From Stictocephala bisonia (lineage: Eukaryota; Arthropoda; Insecta; Hemiptera; Membracidae): a DNA stretch of 64,000 bases. The notes under the pieces were generated by a model, which did not search any database, had not been told where the DNA came from, and saw only the letters and a program-made list of their open reading frames with translations. Below, one piece after another: positions 28,401-36,106 of this stretch. The position numbers and the translations under genes are program-made. Every line of letters starts with the position of its first letter. The first letter of the stretch is position 1. The stretch lies in assembly GCA_035578905.1 (NCBI GenBank), contig JAQJVL010000175.1:1587001-1651000 (forward strand), read 5' to 3'.

Positions 28401-30730
28401 TTTTTTCAAAATTATTTATTAGCAGATAATTTCTAAAACCAGTAAAACTAATAGTATTTTCTTAAATCGTGTGGTTGTTAGTAAAAAGTATTTTTTCATT
28501 GTTATGAAACATTTAGCCTTTTTTTGCCAATCTGTTAGAACTTATTGTTTTTTCCAACAGCAACGGCAGAACGATCTTTTTCAACTCTGAGAAAATTGAA
28601 GTCATGGATCAGAACAAGGATGTCAGGGGATAGGTTGACTGGACTCGCTCTGCTAAACGTGCACAGGGACATCGAAGTATGCCCCGAAAAAGTCATTAAC
28701 AAATTTGCAAGCCAAAAAAACAGAAGGCTCGATTTTGTACTTTAAAGATAAAATTTTGTATTTTTACAACTTTTGTCAGATTATATACAGTTTATTGGAA
28801 CTATTACATTGTTTTCATTTATCACTTTAGCCCTTTTTTTCATTAGTACAATGTCAACATTTTATGTCAAATTACAGAGCTTTGACTACCAACATGAATC
28901 ATATGTGTAAAAAAATCTCCCAAAATCTCAGACCGCCCCCCCCTTACAAAAATCCTGGATCCGCCCTTGGTCGGTTAGGCGGTAATTAAAAAACTAAATA
29001 TTTCTCCTGTGTTAAACGGGCTGGAGTCAGAGCGCGGCGGCCGACTTTTATCTGGCCCCCTTAACAATTACTTTTTTAATTTATCATTAACATGTTATTC
29101 ATGGTTACTGTCTATTAAATTAATTATTGTGACTCATTTATATATTTAATATTGTTATTTTGTATATAGTCACTGTTGCATTTGTCTATTTGAGTTGTTG
29201 GCAGTCAGTAACGGTTGTGTTTCAGTGTATAGTTGGAGATCATTTTACAATGCATGATTGTTTGTATTAGTTATCATTAGTACTGTATTTAAAAGGGTGG
29301 TATTGAATACAAAAAGCTGAAACAGTTATATATGTCATTCGGGGCTGCACAAACGGGAGGATATCATACATGGGAAGAAAAATCCATAACCACCTCCCAG
29401 AAGAGATACGACTGAAGAAGGGAAAACCGCTCAAGAAAACACTGCAAGGGTGGCTGAAAAAACACCCATTCTACTCCCTGGAAGAATATTTCCAGAGGAC
29501 CACTTAGCTCTTAACTTCATATCCAACATAATGTATAAATAAACTTAGGTTAGGCACAATTTGACACCATTTGTAATCTCAAAGATTATAAATAAAGATG
29601 ATTCTGATTCTGTTAAACGGGGCAAATTTCCTGGGCCCGTCCCGGCCAGACCAAACAAAAGGAATGACAGGAAACAGTTAACTTGTAGTTAATTGTACCA
29701 TTTTACCTTTTATAAGATTCCAGAACACCACTTTATAAAGTATTGAAGAAAGAAAACCTGATTGCACTGGTATTGAAGTCACAAATGGATTCAACATAAG
29801 AACGCAACATTTTTTCCTATGTAAACTAATAAACAAAGGTTGAGCACTGAAAGTACATCAAATTAGGGAAAAAGAAAATAATATAAAATATATATTAAAA
29901 CTTAACATAACTGTAAGTAGCTAAAAATTTAAAAAGCTCTTCACCCTATAGCAATTGATTGATTAAAAGAAACTTTCACTAATCTCCACTAAAACAGGAA
30001 AGTACCTGGCCAAGGTCGTGGATTAGTCCCTATGTTTATTTAGGCGGATATATACAAGTAATTTTCAGATGTAGAAATACAGTATTATAAGGTTACTATA
30101 CCATCCAGACCACTTTTGTTATTATTATTTTAAGATATACTTTATACATTATACTTACTCTGTATGATTACAGTTTTGTATTAGCTAATTTATACTAAAA
30201 ATATTGATGGTTAATAAAAACTAGTAGTAAAGAGCCTGCTGATAAGTACAAACTTAGCAGGGCCAATAATAATATATATTTTTATTAATAAACTATTCTA
30301 TTCTAACAATAAAATGTTCTTCTTACAGATTTGTTATTATGGCAAACAATGAATCATTATGCGCATTAAACAATATCATTTTCTGTTACAGCTTTAACAG
30401 CATGGTTTGATATTTTGTTTATTAGAGCACTTAAAGTCATCCTTGGTGAAGTAATCAATGTAGTATGAATCTTCAGTTACCATCTAGGAGCTTGTGTGGA
30501 GGAAGACAGACCAGTACATTTACATATATCCCAGCTAATCCATTCTATTGAATAATACAATACCTCTTACATGATCACTTGTATGTAATAAGTTGTATTT
30601 TCATTTTCTGTTATATATAAATTGAATTGCAGTTGTTAACAAGTGGCTGCACGAGGCAGGCCAGGAGTTCCAAGAGCGACCTCCTTGTCTTCGCCATCAG
30701 CAGGACTCGAGGAAGTACTTCTATCTCTGA
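1877..30730 (+). CDS. P4HA: Prolyl 4-hydroxylase subunit alpha (3' part; six exons)
   Basis: Enzymes of this family hydroxylate proline in collagen-like sequences in the endoplasmic reticulum, using Fe(II), 2-oxoglutarate, ascorbate and O2. Exons: 1877-1996, 2326-2556, 8813-9034, 12123-12179, 14609-14774, 30633-30730. Splice phases join them into one frame of 298 codons before TGA. The catalytic double-stranded beta-helix is intact: the HxD iron ligands are in LHMDA (most family members have HFD), the second histidine is in RHASCPVIV, and the 2-oxoglutarate lysine is in VGSKW. The end matches the family WLHE.GQEF tail. The N-terminal dimerisation and peptide-binding exons lie left of the window. 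Introns of 5-16 kb are filled with transposons. No ER-retention peptide is visible at the C-terminus, as in known alpha subunits, which rely on a PDI partner. Assignment to one insect paralogue is not possible from this fragment. Confidence 0.93.
2326..2556 (+). CDS. P4HA: P4HA exon b (start of catalytic domain)
   Basis: Acceptor TTCAG, donor CTG/GTAAGG, 77 codons in phase 0. It carries EYHGACRGLGR, LQCRLIHYGHPFL, LQPVKMEELHLEP and FHDVIS, the hallmark order CRG... CR...P.L...P.K.EE...PP...FHDVIS of prolyl 4-hydroxylase alpha subunits. This exon alone identifies the family. Confidence 0.93.
2557..3478. other. P4HA intron sequence without recognisable content
   Basis: AT-rich intron with no coding frame or repeat I can identify, except a hairpin at 3358-3408 listed separately. 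Confidence 0.6.
3358..3408. repeat. 23-bp inverted repeat (hairpin)
   Basis: Arms at 3358-3380 and 3386-3408 are reverse complements with one mismatch, separated by five bases. It could fold into a stable stem. No flanking transposon or gene explains it. Confidence 0.75.
3479..3612 (-). repeat. SINE family 1, partial copy
   Basis: The 3' half of the same tRNA-type SINE seen complete at 36677-36938, here reversed. Shared blocks include GATATGGGCGAATAT, the GATGAACGAGTGTAGT region and CAATAGCCCA. The tRNA-like head is missing. Confidence 0.7.
3815..3985 (-). repeat. SINE family 2, 3' part (split by a LINE)
   Basis: Read on the - strand, this piece holds a polymerase III B-box-like GGTTCGATTCCC and ends in a run of A (plus-strand T run at 3816-3833), so it is a tRNA-derived SINE. 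Its 5' part with the A-box-like TGGCTCAGTAGTTAAGG is at 8570-8612, on the far side of an inserted LINE. The 9-base TTCAGTTCG occurs at both junctions. Confidence 0.75.
4139..4779 (+). pseudogene. LINE ORF1 remnant (nucleic-acid-binding protein)
   Basis: Begins MFRSPQNLRSGKKGKAVPLS at 4139, shifts frame near 4260 (MTMLNTSNPPAVDLETIESL, helical), and shifts again near 4500 to EQYLRRNSLRFFGVEE, the EQY.RRN..R..GV start of the RRM-like domain of LINE ORF1 proteins. The RRM is joined abruptly to its C-terminal part (CCITIREDLTAGRQELYRKA), so an internal segment is deleted near 4620-4640. Confidence 0.75.
5743..8246 (+). pseudogene. LINE ORF2 remnant: endonuclease and reverse transcriptase
   Basis: The endonuclease part reads NAQSLLGHIDEF, LISEFWLKP, SGYTIYRNDR, GGGVAAFV, then VIVTGNFNSDL, where the catalytic GDFN aspartate is N, and a degraded S(D)HD box near 6345. 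The RT part (6782-7582) has RPISILPVLSK, LFDFSKAFD (motif A), RGVPQGSVLGPLLFLLYI (motif B) and LYSDDLQIY (catalytic YxDD-type box). About 25 residues of the fingers are missing between SGFR and LTLFDFSKAF near 7110. The C-terminal part reaches LWNALPDNIRS at 8150-8180. At least six frameshifts separate these pieces. Confidence 0.88.
8570..8612 (-). repeat. SINE family 2, 5' head (split by a LINE)
   Basis: On the - strand this reads GCCGGCATGGTGGCTCAGTA then GTTAAGGCTTCGAAC: a tRNA-like head with an A box. The rest of the same SINE is at 3815-3985. Confidence 0.7.
8813..9034 (+). CDS. P4HA: P4HA exon c (iron ligands HxD)
   Basis: I place the acceptor at CCAGTAG/ATGCAG because the upstream CAG acceptor would put TAG in frame. 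The donor is GAG/GTAAAA. The 74 codons contain LSYRTSLVAWLP, TGLDVGRAEQLQVSKYG and EYILHMDAIQE. H and D of HMD are the iron ligands; methionine replaces the usual phenylalanine between them. A 4.6 kb LINE lies in the intron just upstream. Confidence 0.92.
9451..10326. mobile_element. Non-autonomous hAT-like transposon (876 bp)
   Basis: Terminal inverted repeats CAGGGCCATCC at both ends (11 bases exact). The flanking 8-mers GTTCTATT (9443-9450) and GTTCAATT (10327-10334) differ at one base, as expected of an aged 8-bp hAT target duplication. No transposase frame inside. A second TIR element lies within it. Confidence 0.8.
9756..10090. mobile_element. Small TIR element nested in the hAT-like element
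   Basis: Ends GGGTGTATTACAC and its reverse complement (GTGTAATACACCC), 335 bp apart. Subterminal motifs around CATGCTC and GAGCATG recur in both orientations (9800-9880). Flanks CAA and TAA hint at a 3-bp TWA-like duplication. The superfamily is uncertain; Harbinger-like is possible. Confidence 0.6.
10335..11756. other. P4HA intron, no recognisable gene
   Basis: Very AT-rich, with many T and A runs and no coding frame of interest. I see no clear repeat boundary. Confidence 0.6.
11757..12045 (-). repeat. SINE family 1, near-complete copy
   Basis: Reverse orientation of the SINE at 36677-36938. On the - strand it starts with a tRNA-like head (GGTAGCGTAGTTGGTTAAAT), has the B-box block TTCGATCCCAATCAGAGTCA, the body CTGATAATCACCGGCTGTTC, and ends GCGTCTTATGAATAAATA with an (AAAT)n-type tail. 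Confidence 0.85.
12123..12179 (+). CDS. P4HA: P4HA exon d (57-base exon)
   Basis: A 19-codon exon between a TTGTGCAG acceptor and a TAT/GTGAGT donor, in phase 0. It encodes WNLTHGGPDGNRLATFMIY, matching the GxGNR(I/L)AT(W/F)...Y strand of the catalytic barrel. It is too short to appear as an ORF by itself. Confidence 0.9.
12583..13397. repeat. ~36-38 bp minisatellite array, locus 1 left part
   Basis: Degenerate tandem units such as GGTGGGAGGTTCAATACCAA followed by TGTACGTGTATGTATGTA, clearest from 12780. The first copies (12583-12700) run in the opposite orientation (CCCACCCATAC...), so the array flips direction near 12730. It continues at 14036 after an inserted LINE fragment. Confidence 0.85.
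13398..14035 (-). mobile_element. LINE 3'-end fragment inserted in the minisatellite
   Basis: Starts with an (AAT)n microsatellite at 13399-13434, which on the - strand is a 3' tail, followed by LINE-type 3' untranslated sequence. It includes a GGGGCCCTATT block also seen near the ends of fragments at 33710 and 35625. A ~77 bp unit around CCTATCCAACAATAGTATGT is repeated three times at 13506-13745. Minisatellite unit text breaks at TTCAAT on the left and resumes at CAATACCAATGTTCG on the right, showing the insertion point. Confidence 0.65.
14036..14440. repeat. ~36-38 bp minisatellite array, locus 1 right part
   Basis: Continues the array of 12583-13397 with units like GGTGGAAGGTTCAATACCAA. 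It ends 168 bases before P4HA exon e. Short open frames across it are only periodic repeat text. Confidence 0.85.
14609..14774 (+). CDS. P4HA: P4HA exon e (distal histidine and 2-oxoglutarate lysine)
   Basis: CTACAG acceptor, TGGG/GTAAGT donor. It encodes LSDVPLGGHTVFPDLGV, then PRKGAAVFWYNL, then RHASCPVIVGSKW. The SDV.GG.TVFP and KG.AVFWYNL blocks are signatures of the family. The histidine of RHASCP is the third iron ligand and the lysine of GSKW binds 2-oxoglutarate. The final G is the first base of a split valine codon completed 15.9 kb downstream. Confidence 0.94.
15250..15640. repeat. Same minisatellite, locus 2 (opposite orientation)
   Basis: About ten units of the form CACCCATACACGTACAGTGG plus TA(G)ATATGACCCACATGCT. 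This is the reverse complement of the locus 1 consensus and is less degenerate. Two overlapping open frames here are period-three artefacts of the unit length. Confidence 0.9.
15641..18160. other. P4HA intron, no identified gene
   Basis: Mostly AT-rich. A GC-richer block at 16083-16425 has one open frame of 112 codons that resembles nothing I know and has no start context or splice sites that convince. Another mildly GC-rich block lies at 17150-17340. These could be old transposon remains. Confidence 0.5.
18290..19229 (+). pseudogene. LINE ORF1 with PHD-like zinc finger, coiled coil and RRM-like domain
   Basis: From ATG at 18290: a zinc finger with CGVCKRS, KCSGTCG, HASC and, after a one-base shift near 18425, CNEC - a PHD-like C4HC3 layout in the first 50 residues. 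Next come a serine-rich linker, a long coiled coil (SVQFAELRKENEELKSTVAF) and the EQYSCVNNVEINGLP...AHRVPSYRRDRDPVLIVQF RRM-like core, ending at TAA 19227-19229. PHD fingers are known in ORF1 of some CR1-clade LINEs. A single indel is the only visible break, so this copy is relatively young. Confidence 0.88.
19420..22370 (+). pseudogene. LINE ORF2 remnant: endonuclease and reverse transcriptase
   Basis: Endonuclease: ILVLCETWIN (catalytic E), RSGGVCCFV, ILIGD at 19930, SCLDHIFVR and LTDHCLL (terminal histidine). RT: LRPISLLTVFSKIF, YGFRKGKSTEDALL, FIDSKSAFDLVNHEIL (motif A), GVPQGSVMSATLFLIFIND (motif B) and AFADDVAFF (catalytic FADD, near 21510-21540). Frameshifts or stops occur near 19945, 20438, 20935, 21090, 21150, 21355 and after 21718. 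The endonuclease frame stays open through the inserted minisatellite. Confidence 0.88.
19765..19873. repeat. Same minisatellite, locus 3, inside a LINE ORF
   Basis: Three units built around CACGTACAGTGGCATTGACC and CACCCGCCCGCCCATACACG, between LINE codons encoding HSHSEKGFN and IKLINEF. The insert is about a multiple of three and adds peptide text LTHPPAHTRT that has no place in an endonuclease domain. Confidence 0.88.
22738..22828. repeat. 24-bp tandem repeat, about 3.8 copies
   Basis: Units GCCTAGTAAGGTCTTCATGT plus GTTT, nearly identical, lying just 3' of the LINE end. Confidence 0.9.
22954..25169 (-). pseudogene. Mutator-like transposase gene, 5' part in two exons
   Basis: Exon 1 (25169-25081) starts with ATG and encodes MQDKKHLRLSTKRKKRRLRI..., a very basic stretch, ending at a good donor (AGAG/GTAAGT). 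Exon 2 begins at 23365 after TTTTTAG; the split AG/G codon joins QEEQR to KQKAEKLAGQ. It continues with NISEFINQIKEL, CDCSFKDMKAIGEKRNGLNS, GLIFRCEMCHF, DVNTAAVSGTVTTGGGHAQL and EEMLSIVD. The last block resembles the N-terminal part of the Mutator-like transposase domain found in many insect genomes (...G.G..Q.EE....(M/L)(D/N)). The frame stops at 22954 with the catalytic part missing, so this is a truncated copy. Recognition is from memory of the domain pattern. Confidence 0.6.
23366..25080. other. Intron of the Mutator-like fragment; otherwise empty
   Basis: AT-rich sequence with no convincing frame. Apart from the flanking splice sites nothing is recognised. Confidence 0.5.
25797..28969 (+). 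mobile_element. hAT transposon with exact 8-bp target duplication
   Basis: Terminal inverted repeats CAAGGGCGGATCCAG at both ends, followed by G/C-rich runs. The 8-base GTCGGTTA is duplicated exactly at 25789-25796 and 28970-28977, the hallmark of hAT insertion. The 3.17 kb element encodes one hAT-type transposase gene in the same direction as P4HA. Exact duplications and few coding lesions mean a recent insertion. Confidence 0.95.
26238..28744 (+). pseudogene. hAT-family transposase (ZMYM/DUF4371-type), intron-containing, lightly damaged
   Basis: From ATG 26238 (MDRYLVKRPKLDSEVPSS): a TTF-type zinc-binding segment with KKYPWLVFSEAKQGLFCKFC and H residues at SHAATQYHKY, the DUF4371-like region (RNIPLRGHRDDG-type text, HLKSAGANATYISKTTANF), a catalytic part with IGCDGCTVNMSDMRGAV and CSNHALNLAISKCN, the HWVERH segment, and a C-terminal hAT dimerisation block TAERSFSTLRKLKSWIRTRM and LTGLALLNVHRDI. 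An intron at 28378-28560 (GTAAGT...CAACAG) splices ISI to ATAERSF in frame. Lesions: frameshifts near 27133, 27213 and 28010, and a 17-bp inverted duplication at 27930-27971. The protein resembles the 52 kDa repressor/ZMYM1-like group. Confidence 0.92.
29021..29610 (+). mobile_element. Short internally deleted LINE copy with 11-bp target duplication
   Basis: TGTTAAACGGG occurs at 29010-29020 and again at 29611-29621. Between them a GC-rich start (CTGGAGTCAGAGCGCGGCGG) is followed by AT-rich text and then the end of a LINE ORF2 (29362-29508: YMGRKIHNHLPEEIRLKKGK, ending SLEEYFQRTT and TAG) and a 3' UTR ending AATAAAGATGATTCTGATTC. The 5' part looks like a LINE promoter region joined to the 3' end. 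Confidence 0.75.
29622..30632. other. End of the large P4HA intron, nothing recognised
   Basis: AT-rich; no coding frame, no repeat boundary. Confidence 0.6.
30633..30730 (+). CDS. P4HA: P4HA last coding exon
   Basis: After the acceptor TTGCAG, the frame completes the split codon and gives VVNKWLHEAGQEF, then ERPPCLRHQQDSRKYFYL and TGA at 30728-30730. The NKWLHE.GQEF...PC motif is the conserved end of the alpha subunit. The extra residues after the cysteine are lineage-specific. AATAAA at 30863-30868 is a plausible polyadenylation signal. Confidence 0.92.
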
Positions 30731-32450
30731 TCCCACATGTTTATACAACTCGCCCTTATGTTATTAAGGAATTTTAAAACTCCAGCTTTACTAATATCGG
30801 GTATACTTTGTATAATTTTCCTTAGTTTACTTTTATTGTTGGAATTTTAGCAGTAGAACTTCTAATAAAGTGATATTTTGTGTCATGGCTAGATATTTTG
30901 TTAGTTATATTTTTATTTATAGGATTTGCACCTCTCTGATATTTTTAATGAATGCAGAATTTTATTTTACTGATAAAATACGCCAAAGCAATTCGTTAAA
31001 ATATCGACACCATATTTTTGTGTTAAATATCCTGTGATACATTATTTAAAACGTTACAACCAATGTTGTTTTACGTAATTTGCAACTAATAAAATTTAAA
31101 ACATTTAATATGTTGTAAGTGTTGAAATTTGTTATTTAATGTGACAATGTAAGTTTATTATTAATTAATTCAATTTAGTCACAGGCTTACAGAAAATATA
31201 GCAGATGGTGAATTTTACTACTCATCACTAGGAACAGAATGTAGCTATTATAACAATTGCTATTATCAATTATTTTTCAGTAAACACTTTTTTATTTACG
31301 TACTCTTTATTAAATCTTAGAACCTACTATACCTGCTAACATATTGAATGTGACTCGCCAAAAGACAAATACATATTACAGCTTTATTTATGAACATACA
31401 ATTTTAAACTTGTTCTTTTTTTTAAAAAGAAAAAAATTGTCTAAAGCTACTTGAAATCAGATTTTAAATTTATCATCTGATTTAAAAATAATACAAATAA
31501 CTATAGTTCTAATTTTTTTTATAAACCAAAACCAATTGCAACAATCGAATGTAATGGGATTCTAGTTCGAATTATCCTGTAAAGCATATAAAATTTTGAA
31601 ATTTATATAAAAGTTAACATTTTTTAAATGCAAGCAAGGCATATCTTTAGATTTTCAATTGTAAATTTTTAATTGTAAAACGGGGTTGAAGCCAGCTACC
31701 GATAAACCTGCTTCCTCGTGGACAAGCAGGAAAGAGAGAATAATTCAACTCAGACCATGGTGCAAGAAAACAGGGTGTGCTCATACACTGGAAGGAAACT
31801 GGTTGACAGTGCCATGATATCACTCAGATAGCATCTACCTCTGACTCACTGTGAATACTATGCTCCACACTACTCTCATAGCAGTCATTCATCAGAACTA
31901 GGGGACACCCCTGCAACTCCATCTCTAACTGCACCCGTTACACCTCGGCCTCTGCACTTGGCTTGTGACTTTTAACTACAAATAGTAGTAGGTAACTGCA
32001 TAACATAAAATCACAATGTTAAATGTATGTACAATACCTCACTCATATTACTTGCATTGCTACATACATACATATATATATATATATAGCGTATATTTTT
32101 TTGTCAGGTACCATTTTTAATTTTAAAATTATATAAAAGCTGTGTTTAGCATAGAAAAACTCCAAAAGTCACTAGATATAAATAGAAATAAAATATAAAG
32201 TGATCTCTTGTCACAGAGCTAAATCCAATCTGTCAATCCATTTAAGACCTGCCTCACTGATTCTATTTATGCTAGCTAATCCTACCGTAAAACAGCACAA
32301 AGGATTAACAGCACTTTGGTAGGGCGTAGGGATTAGCTATGGATGTGTATGTGGGGGATGAAGGTGTTTGTGTCTATAGAAACCTTTAAAGCTGTACGTA
32401 TCCACTGGGTAGTTCTAAACGAGCAACAAATCTGGTAGCTTGACTAGTGG
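30731..32450. other. P4HA 3' untranslated and downstream sequence
   Basis: AT-rich after the P4HA stop. AATAAA at 30863-30868 may end the transcript. An (AT)n run lies at 32070-32090. A GC-richer piece at 31680-31970 has no open frame and was not identified. Confidence 0.5.
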
Positions 32451-32483
32451 GGGATCCAGTATTTAGCCAAGGGGGGCTAAGTT

Positions 32484-32900
32484 TGCAGAGGCTGTCGGCC
32501 ATGTTGTTTTTAATCCCATAAGAACAATGTAATTTTCAAACCGGACATACGATCACATGTAACCAAATTAAACAGTTATTTTTAAACGTATGTTTTGCCA
32601 AACAAATTGCATTTGAGCAAAAATGAAATTGCGCATTGGAATTGCTTTTTGAATTCCTAATTAGTTTTTAGAAAAAAAATCTTTTGTTTGAAGTTTTTAT
32701 TTTCACCTATTTTTTAAAACTAGGCTTATGTATTCAAAATATATAAAGAAAGCTCAATGCGTAGTATGATAATGTTTTAAATGAAGCCTCATACTCAACT
32801 TTTGTTAAACAAATAACGAAAAAATATGGATTTGTAAATAATATTGTTCTTATAGGATTACAACCAACATTATAGGGTTACAGCCTCTGTAGACTCTTAC
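32484..32900. mobile_element. ~415-bp TIR element, copy A (MITE-like)
   Basis: Ends TTTGCAGAGGCTGTCGGCC and, reversed, GAGTCTACAGAGGCTGTAAC: imperfect terminal inverted repeats around GCAGAGGCTGT. Interior is AT-rich without coding capacity. The reverse complement matches copy B (34975-36106) through AGAACAATATT, the TTTTTTCGTTATTT block and AATAAAAACTTCAAAC. Confidence 0.75.
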
Positions 32901-33049
32901 AGTTTGAAACAAACTGGACCGATAATGAATGACTCCCCAATTCCCTCATTACTCTTGCACCCAATAGTATTACCAAATGACCACTCTTCATCTGTCATAA
33001 AAAAACATAGTAATGTTTTATTTGAAATTTACTTGATACTTTGGTAAAG

Positions 33050-33440
33050 CTACGTTTACACCAAATGTTAGTAACAATTTTAGTTAGTGACAGCCATTTT
33101 GTTAGTTAGTAACAATTTTAGTTAGTGACCAAATGTTAGTGACAGCAAGTTTTGGCGAATATCTAGAATGGTCAACATTTGTTGACAACAAATCAACTCT
33201 TTTGCACTACTTGTAGCAACAGCCGATATAGGGTAATGATGCCAACCACGTGCACTGGAAGTGTTGCCAACATTGTTGCGGGTCGCTTAAGCCCTGTCAA
33301 CATTTTGGCAACAAATGTTGACAACACTCTTTGATCTCTATCGACTGTTGCCAACACCGAAAAAGTGTTGACGAAACTTTTCGTATGATTTTTGTAAATG
33401 TTAACAATGTTTTTTTGTAAATGTTGGCAGCAATGCTGAA
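33050..33440. repeat. Region of short repeats and TGTTG(C/A)CAACA palindromes
   Basis: GTTAGTAACAATTTTAGTTA repeats at about 33070 and 33107. From 33170 to 33430 six or more copies of short palindromes such as TGTTGACAACA and TGTTGCCAACA appear. No clear element ends. Confidence 0.6.
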
Positions 33441-34974
33441 AAACAATTTTAGTTTTAAATACATTTTCTTTACATATAATATTTTAGATTACAAATTGCT
33501 TCAAATTAAAATGGTTTTATGTTGTTCACATAAACATGTACTAAAATATATAGCTCAAGTAGGGTACATCAAATAGATACATTAATATAGCAATAAAATA
33601 ATACAACCAATAAAAATAATATAACAGTCTGACAATAAATAATACATTTATGATTTGTACCTACTTAGAATGCTAAAAACAAGGAAAATACATTTTTAAA
33701 AGGAAGAAAATATAGGGCCCCTAAAGACATTTTGTCTGTTTTGGAGTTCCATCACTTAACTAATACAGAATAGAAACGATCTGAGCGGATACATATTACA
33801 TAATATATACATGCCTTGACAATTTAAACAAATAAATCTGCAATGTGCTATTACTAATACTCCTCACTATTTTCAAAGGTAGAGAAAACAACATTACTGA
33901 TTATACAAAACTGAACAAAAAGTATGGGTCCCCTAAATCAATTTATAAATATCATTGTCTAACTTATTTGTTTACGATTTTGTACTAAATAAGATGCAAT
34001 CTAATATAATATCATATTTAACTAAAACTCCTCATATCTACACAAATAAAAAGTTACAAGTTAGTGCTTAAAAACTTTTAAACAATATTGCATAAAAAAC
34101 AAACAAACAACTCTTAAAAATAATAAATAATAACAATAATGTAATAATAATAATATAAATTGTGACATGACAGTATTTGAAATGATTTTGTTTTAAAACC
34201 AAACATAGTTTAATATTGAAAATACGACTAAAATATTTCATAATTTTGCCATTTTACTTGGTAAATAATGTTTCTCATGTGACCTCCATTTGCGTTTACA
34301 GACTTGTTATCTTTTCTATAAACTTGCAGTTACATTCCAATTAATTATACTTTGGCCCTGCCTTGGCGGCGGGGTAGCGATGAGTCAATGTTTGTTAATA
34401 CTGTCTTAAAAACGTCGGAGCGCCCAATCACCTATGTTCCAACAGCCATCATAAGAAAACGTCAAAACACAAGGACTAGATTCAACGCACCAAAATGCCT
34501 AAAAAGCTTTATTGCAAGAAAACTTTTAAGCTCTATTGCAAGATAACTATGTCTTAGAGGTTTCGTTATTGATTTATTAAATAATTTGGTTTGTTTCAAA
34601 ACTAGTTTACGTTGGTCAAACTTCCCTGACAAAATTTTTTGTAAATCGTAGCATATCGAAAATTTTATGTCATGACTGGTTGATGAATTAAACAACGTTT
34701 TCATATAAATGCTATTGTAAATTCGTAGTTGTACATTAAATACAACAATTTTTTAAACGTTGTTTCTTCCAGTAAAATATGGTATGCCATATGTGTACTT
34801 AAAAATCAGTTTTCATGTCCAAACGGCTGTGGGAACGAAAGCATGTTATGTTCAGCCAGCCCTTGTTATCGTACAGGCTAAAATACATGCGAGCCAGGGC
34901 CAACGTTTCAAAAATCTTAGGCCTACTGTGCATTTTGTAACATCTGTAAAGAAATAGCAGCAACAGTAAAAAGA

Positions 34975-36106
34975 GTCTACAGAGGCTGTCGGCCATGTTT
35001 GTTTTAATCCGTAAGAACAATATTTGTTATTTGCGAATCCATATTTTTTCGTTATTTATTGGCCGAACGTTGTGTATGAGGTTTCATACTGCTCATTGGG
35101 TTTGCTTTTGAAATTTTGAATACATACATTCACCCAGAGGTGCCTCTCGTCATTTGTCTTCTGGGAAACTCTCAAGCTGGGTTACGGTGGTTTGTTTGAG
35201 TCTAGGATGAGCTATGGAATAATCTTCTGGGTTTCTGCAGTGTCCATTCTTCTGAAAGAATTGTCCGTCTCCGGAAGAGGGCTCTAAGGGTCGTCTGGGG
35301 ATTGCAACAATCACAGAGCTGTAGGGAGGTCTTCCGATCAAGTGGTACTCTCACCTTAGTATGCCTTTTAATGTATCATTCAGCAGTTTTTATTTTTTTA
35401 AATAAGAGTGACTTTCCTGTCTTAGAACACTCTTAAAGCACAAGAGACAAAAAATCAATAAATTTAGATTATCATTGTTTAAAACCTCTTTATTCTGCCT
35501 TGGACCAAAATATTTAATTCTCTTCCTCAGCATATAAAAACAAACATTAGCTTGAAATCATTTAAAATTTGTTTAAAAGACCCCTTGATCCGGAGAGCTT
35601 ATTACAGTCTTCAAAAAGCTCTCAAGGGGGCCCTATTTTGAGGCCAGATGGGTCACAATATCATCATAATATAAATCAGTTTAATATTATTATTATTATT
35701 ATTATTATTGTTATTATCTTTTTCATGGTTGAGATTTTTAAATGTAGTTTTTATGATTTTGTATATTATTTATGTTTGTATCATATATGAATTAATCAAC
35801 ATGCACAGATAATTGTAATATGTTCTATTTTGTCAATAAAGAAATTGGATTGAATCAAATAGTTTTGAAAAATAGGTCAAAATAAAAACTTCAAACAAAA
35901 TATTTTTTTATATAAAACTAATTAGAAATTTGCAAATTAATTCCAGTGCACAATTTCATTCTTGATCAAATGTAATTTTTTTGGAAAATCTGTTTAAAAA
36001 TAACTGTTTGATTAGGATACACGTGATCGTATGTCCGGTTCGAAAATAACATTGATCTTATGGGATTAAAACCAACATGTCCAACAGCCTCTGCAGACTC
36101 AGCTAT
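34975..36106. mobile_element. TIR element copy B, split by a LINE fragment
   Basis: Left end GAGTCTACAGAGGCTGTCGG and right end reading, reversed, GAGTCTGCAGAGGCTGTTGG. The two halves (34975-35128 and about 35860-36106) together match copy A at 32484-32900 in reverse. The break falls at GAATACATA, where copy A continues into AGTTTTAAAAAATAGG. Confidence 0.78.
35130..35860 (+). mobile_element. LINE 3' fragment inside TIR element copy B
   Basis: A frame reads ERIVRLRKRALRVVWGLQQS then SCREVFRSSGTLTLVCLLMY, the thumb/C-terminal part of a LINE reverse transcriptase (family pattern LQKRALR.I.GL...SCR..F...GILTLP.LY). Later text SLLQSSKSSQGGPILRPDG and a (TTA)n run at 35683-35710 precede AATAAAGAAATTGGATTGAAT at the 3' end. 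5'-truncated. Confidence 0.72.
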
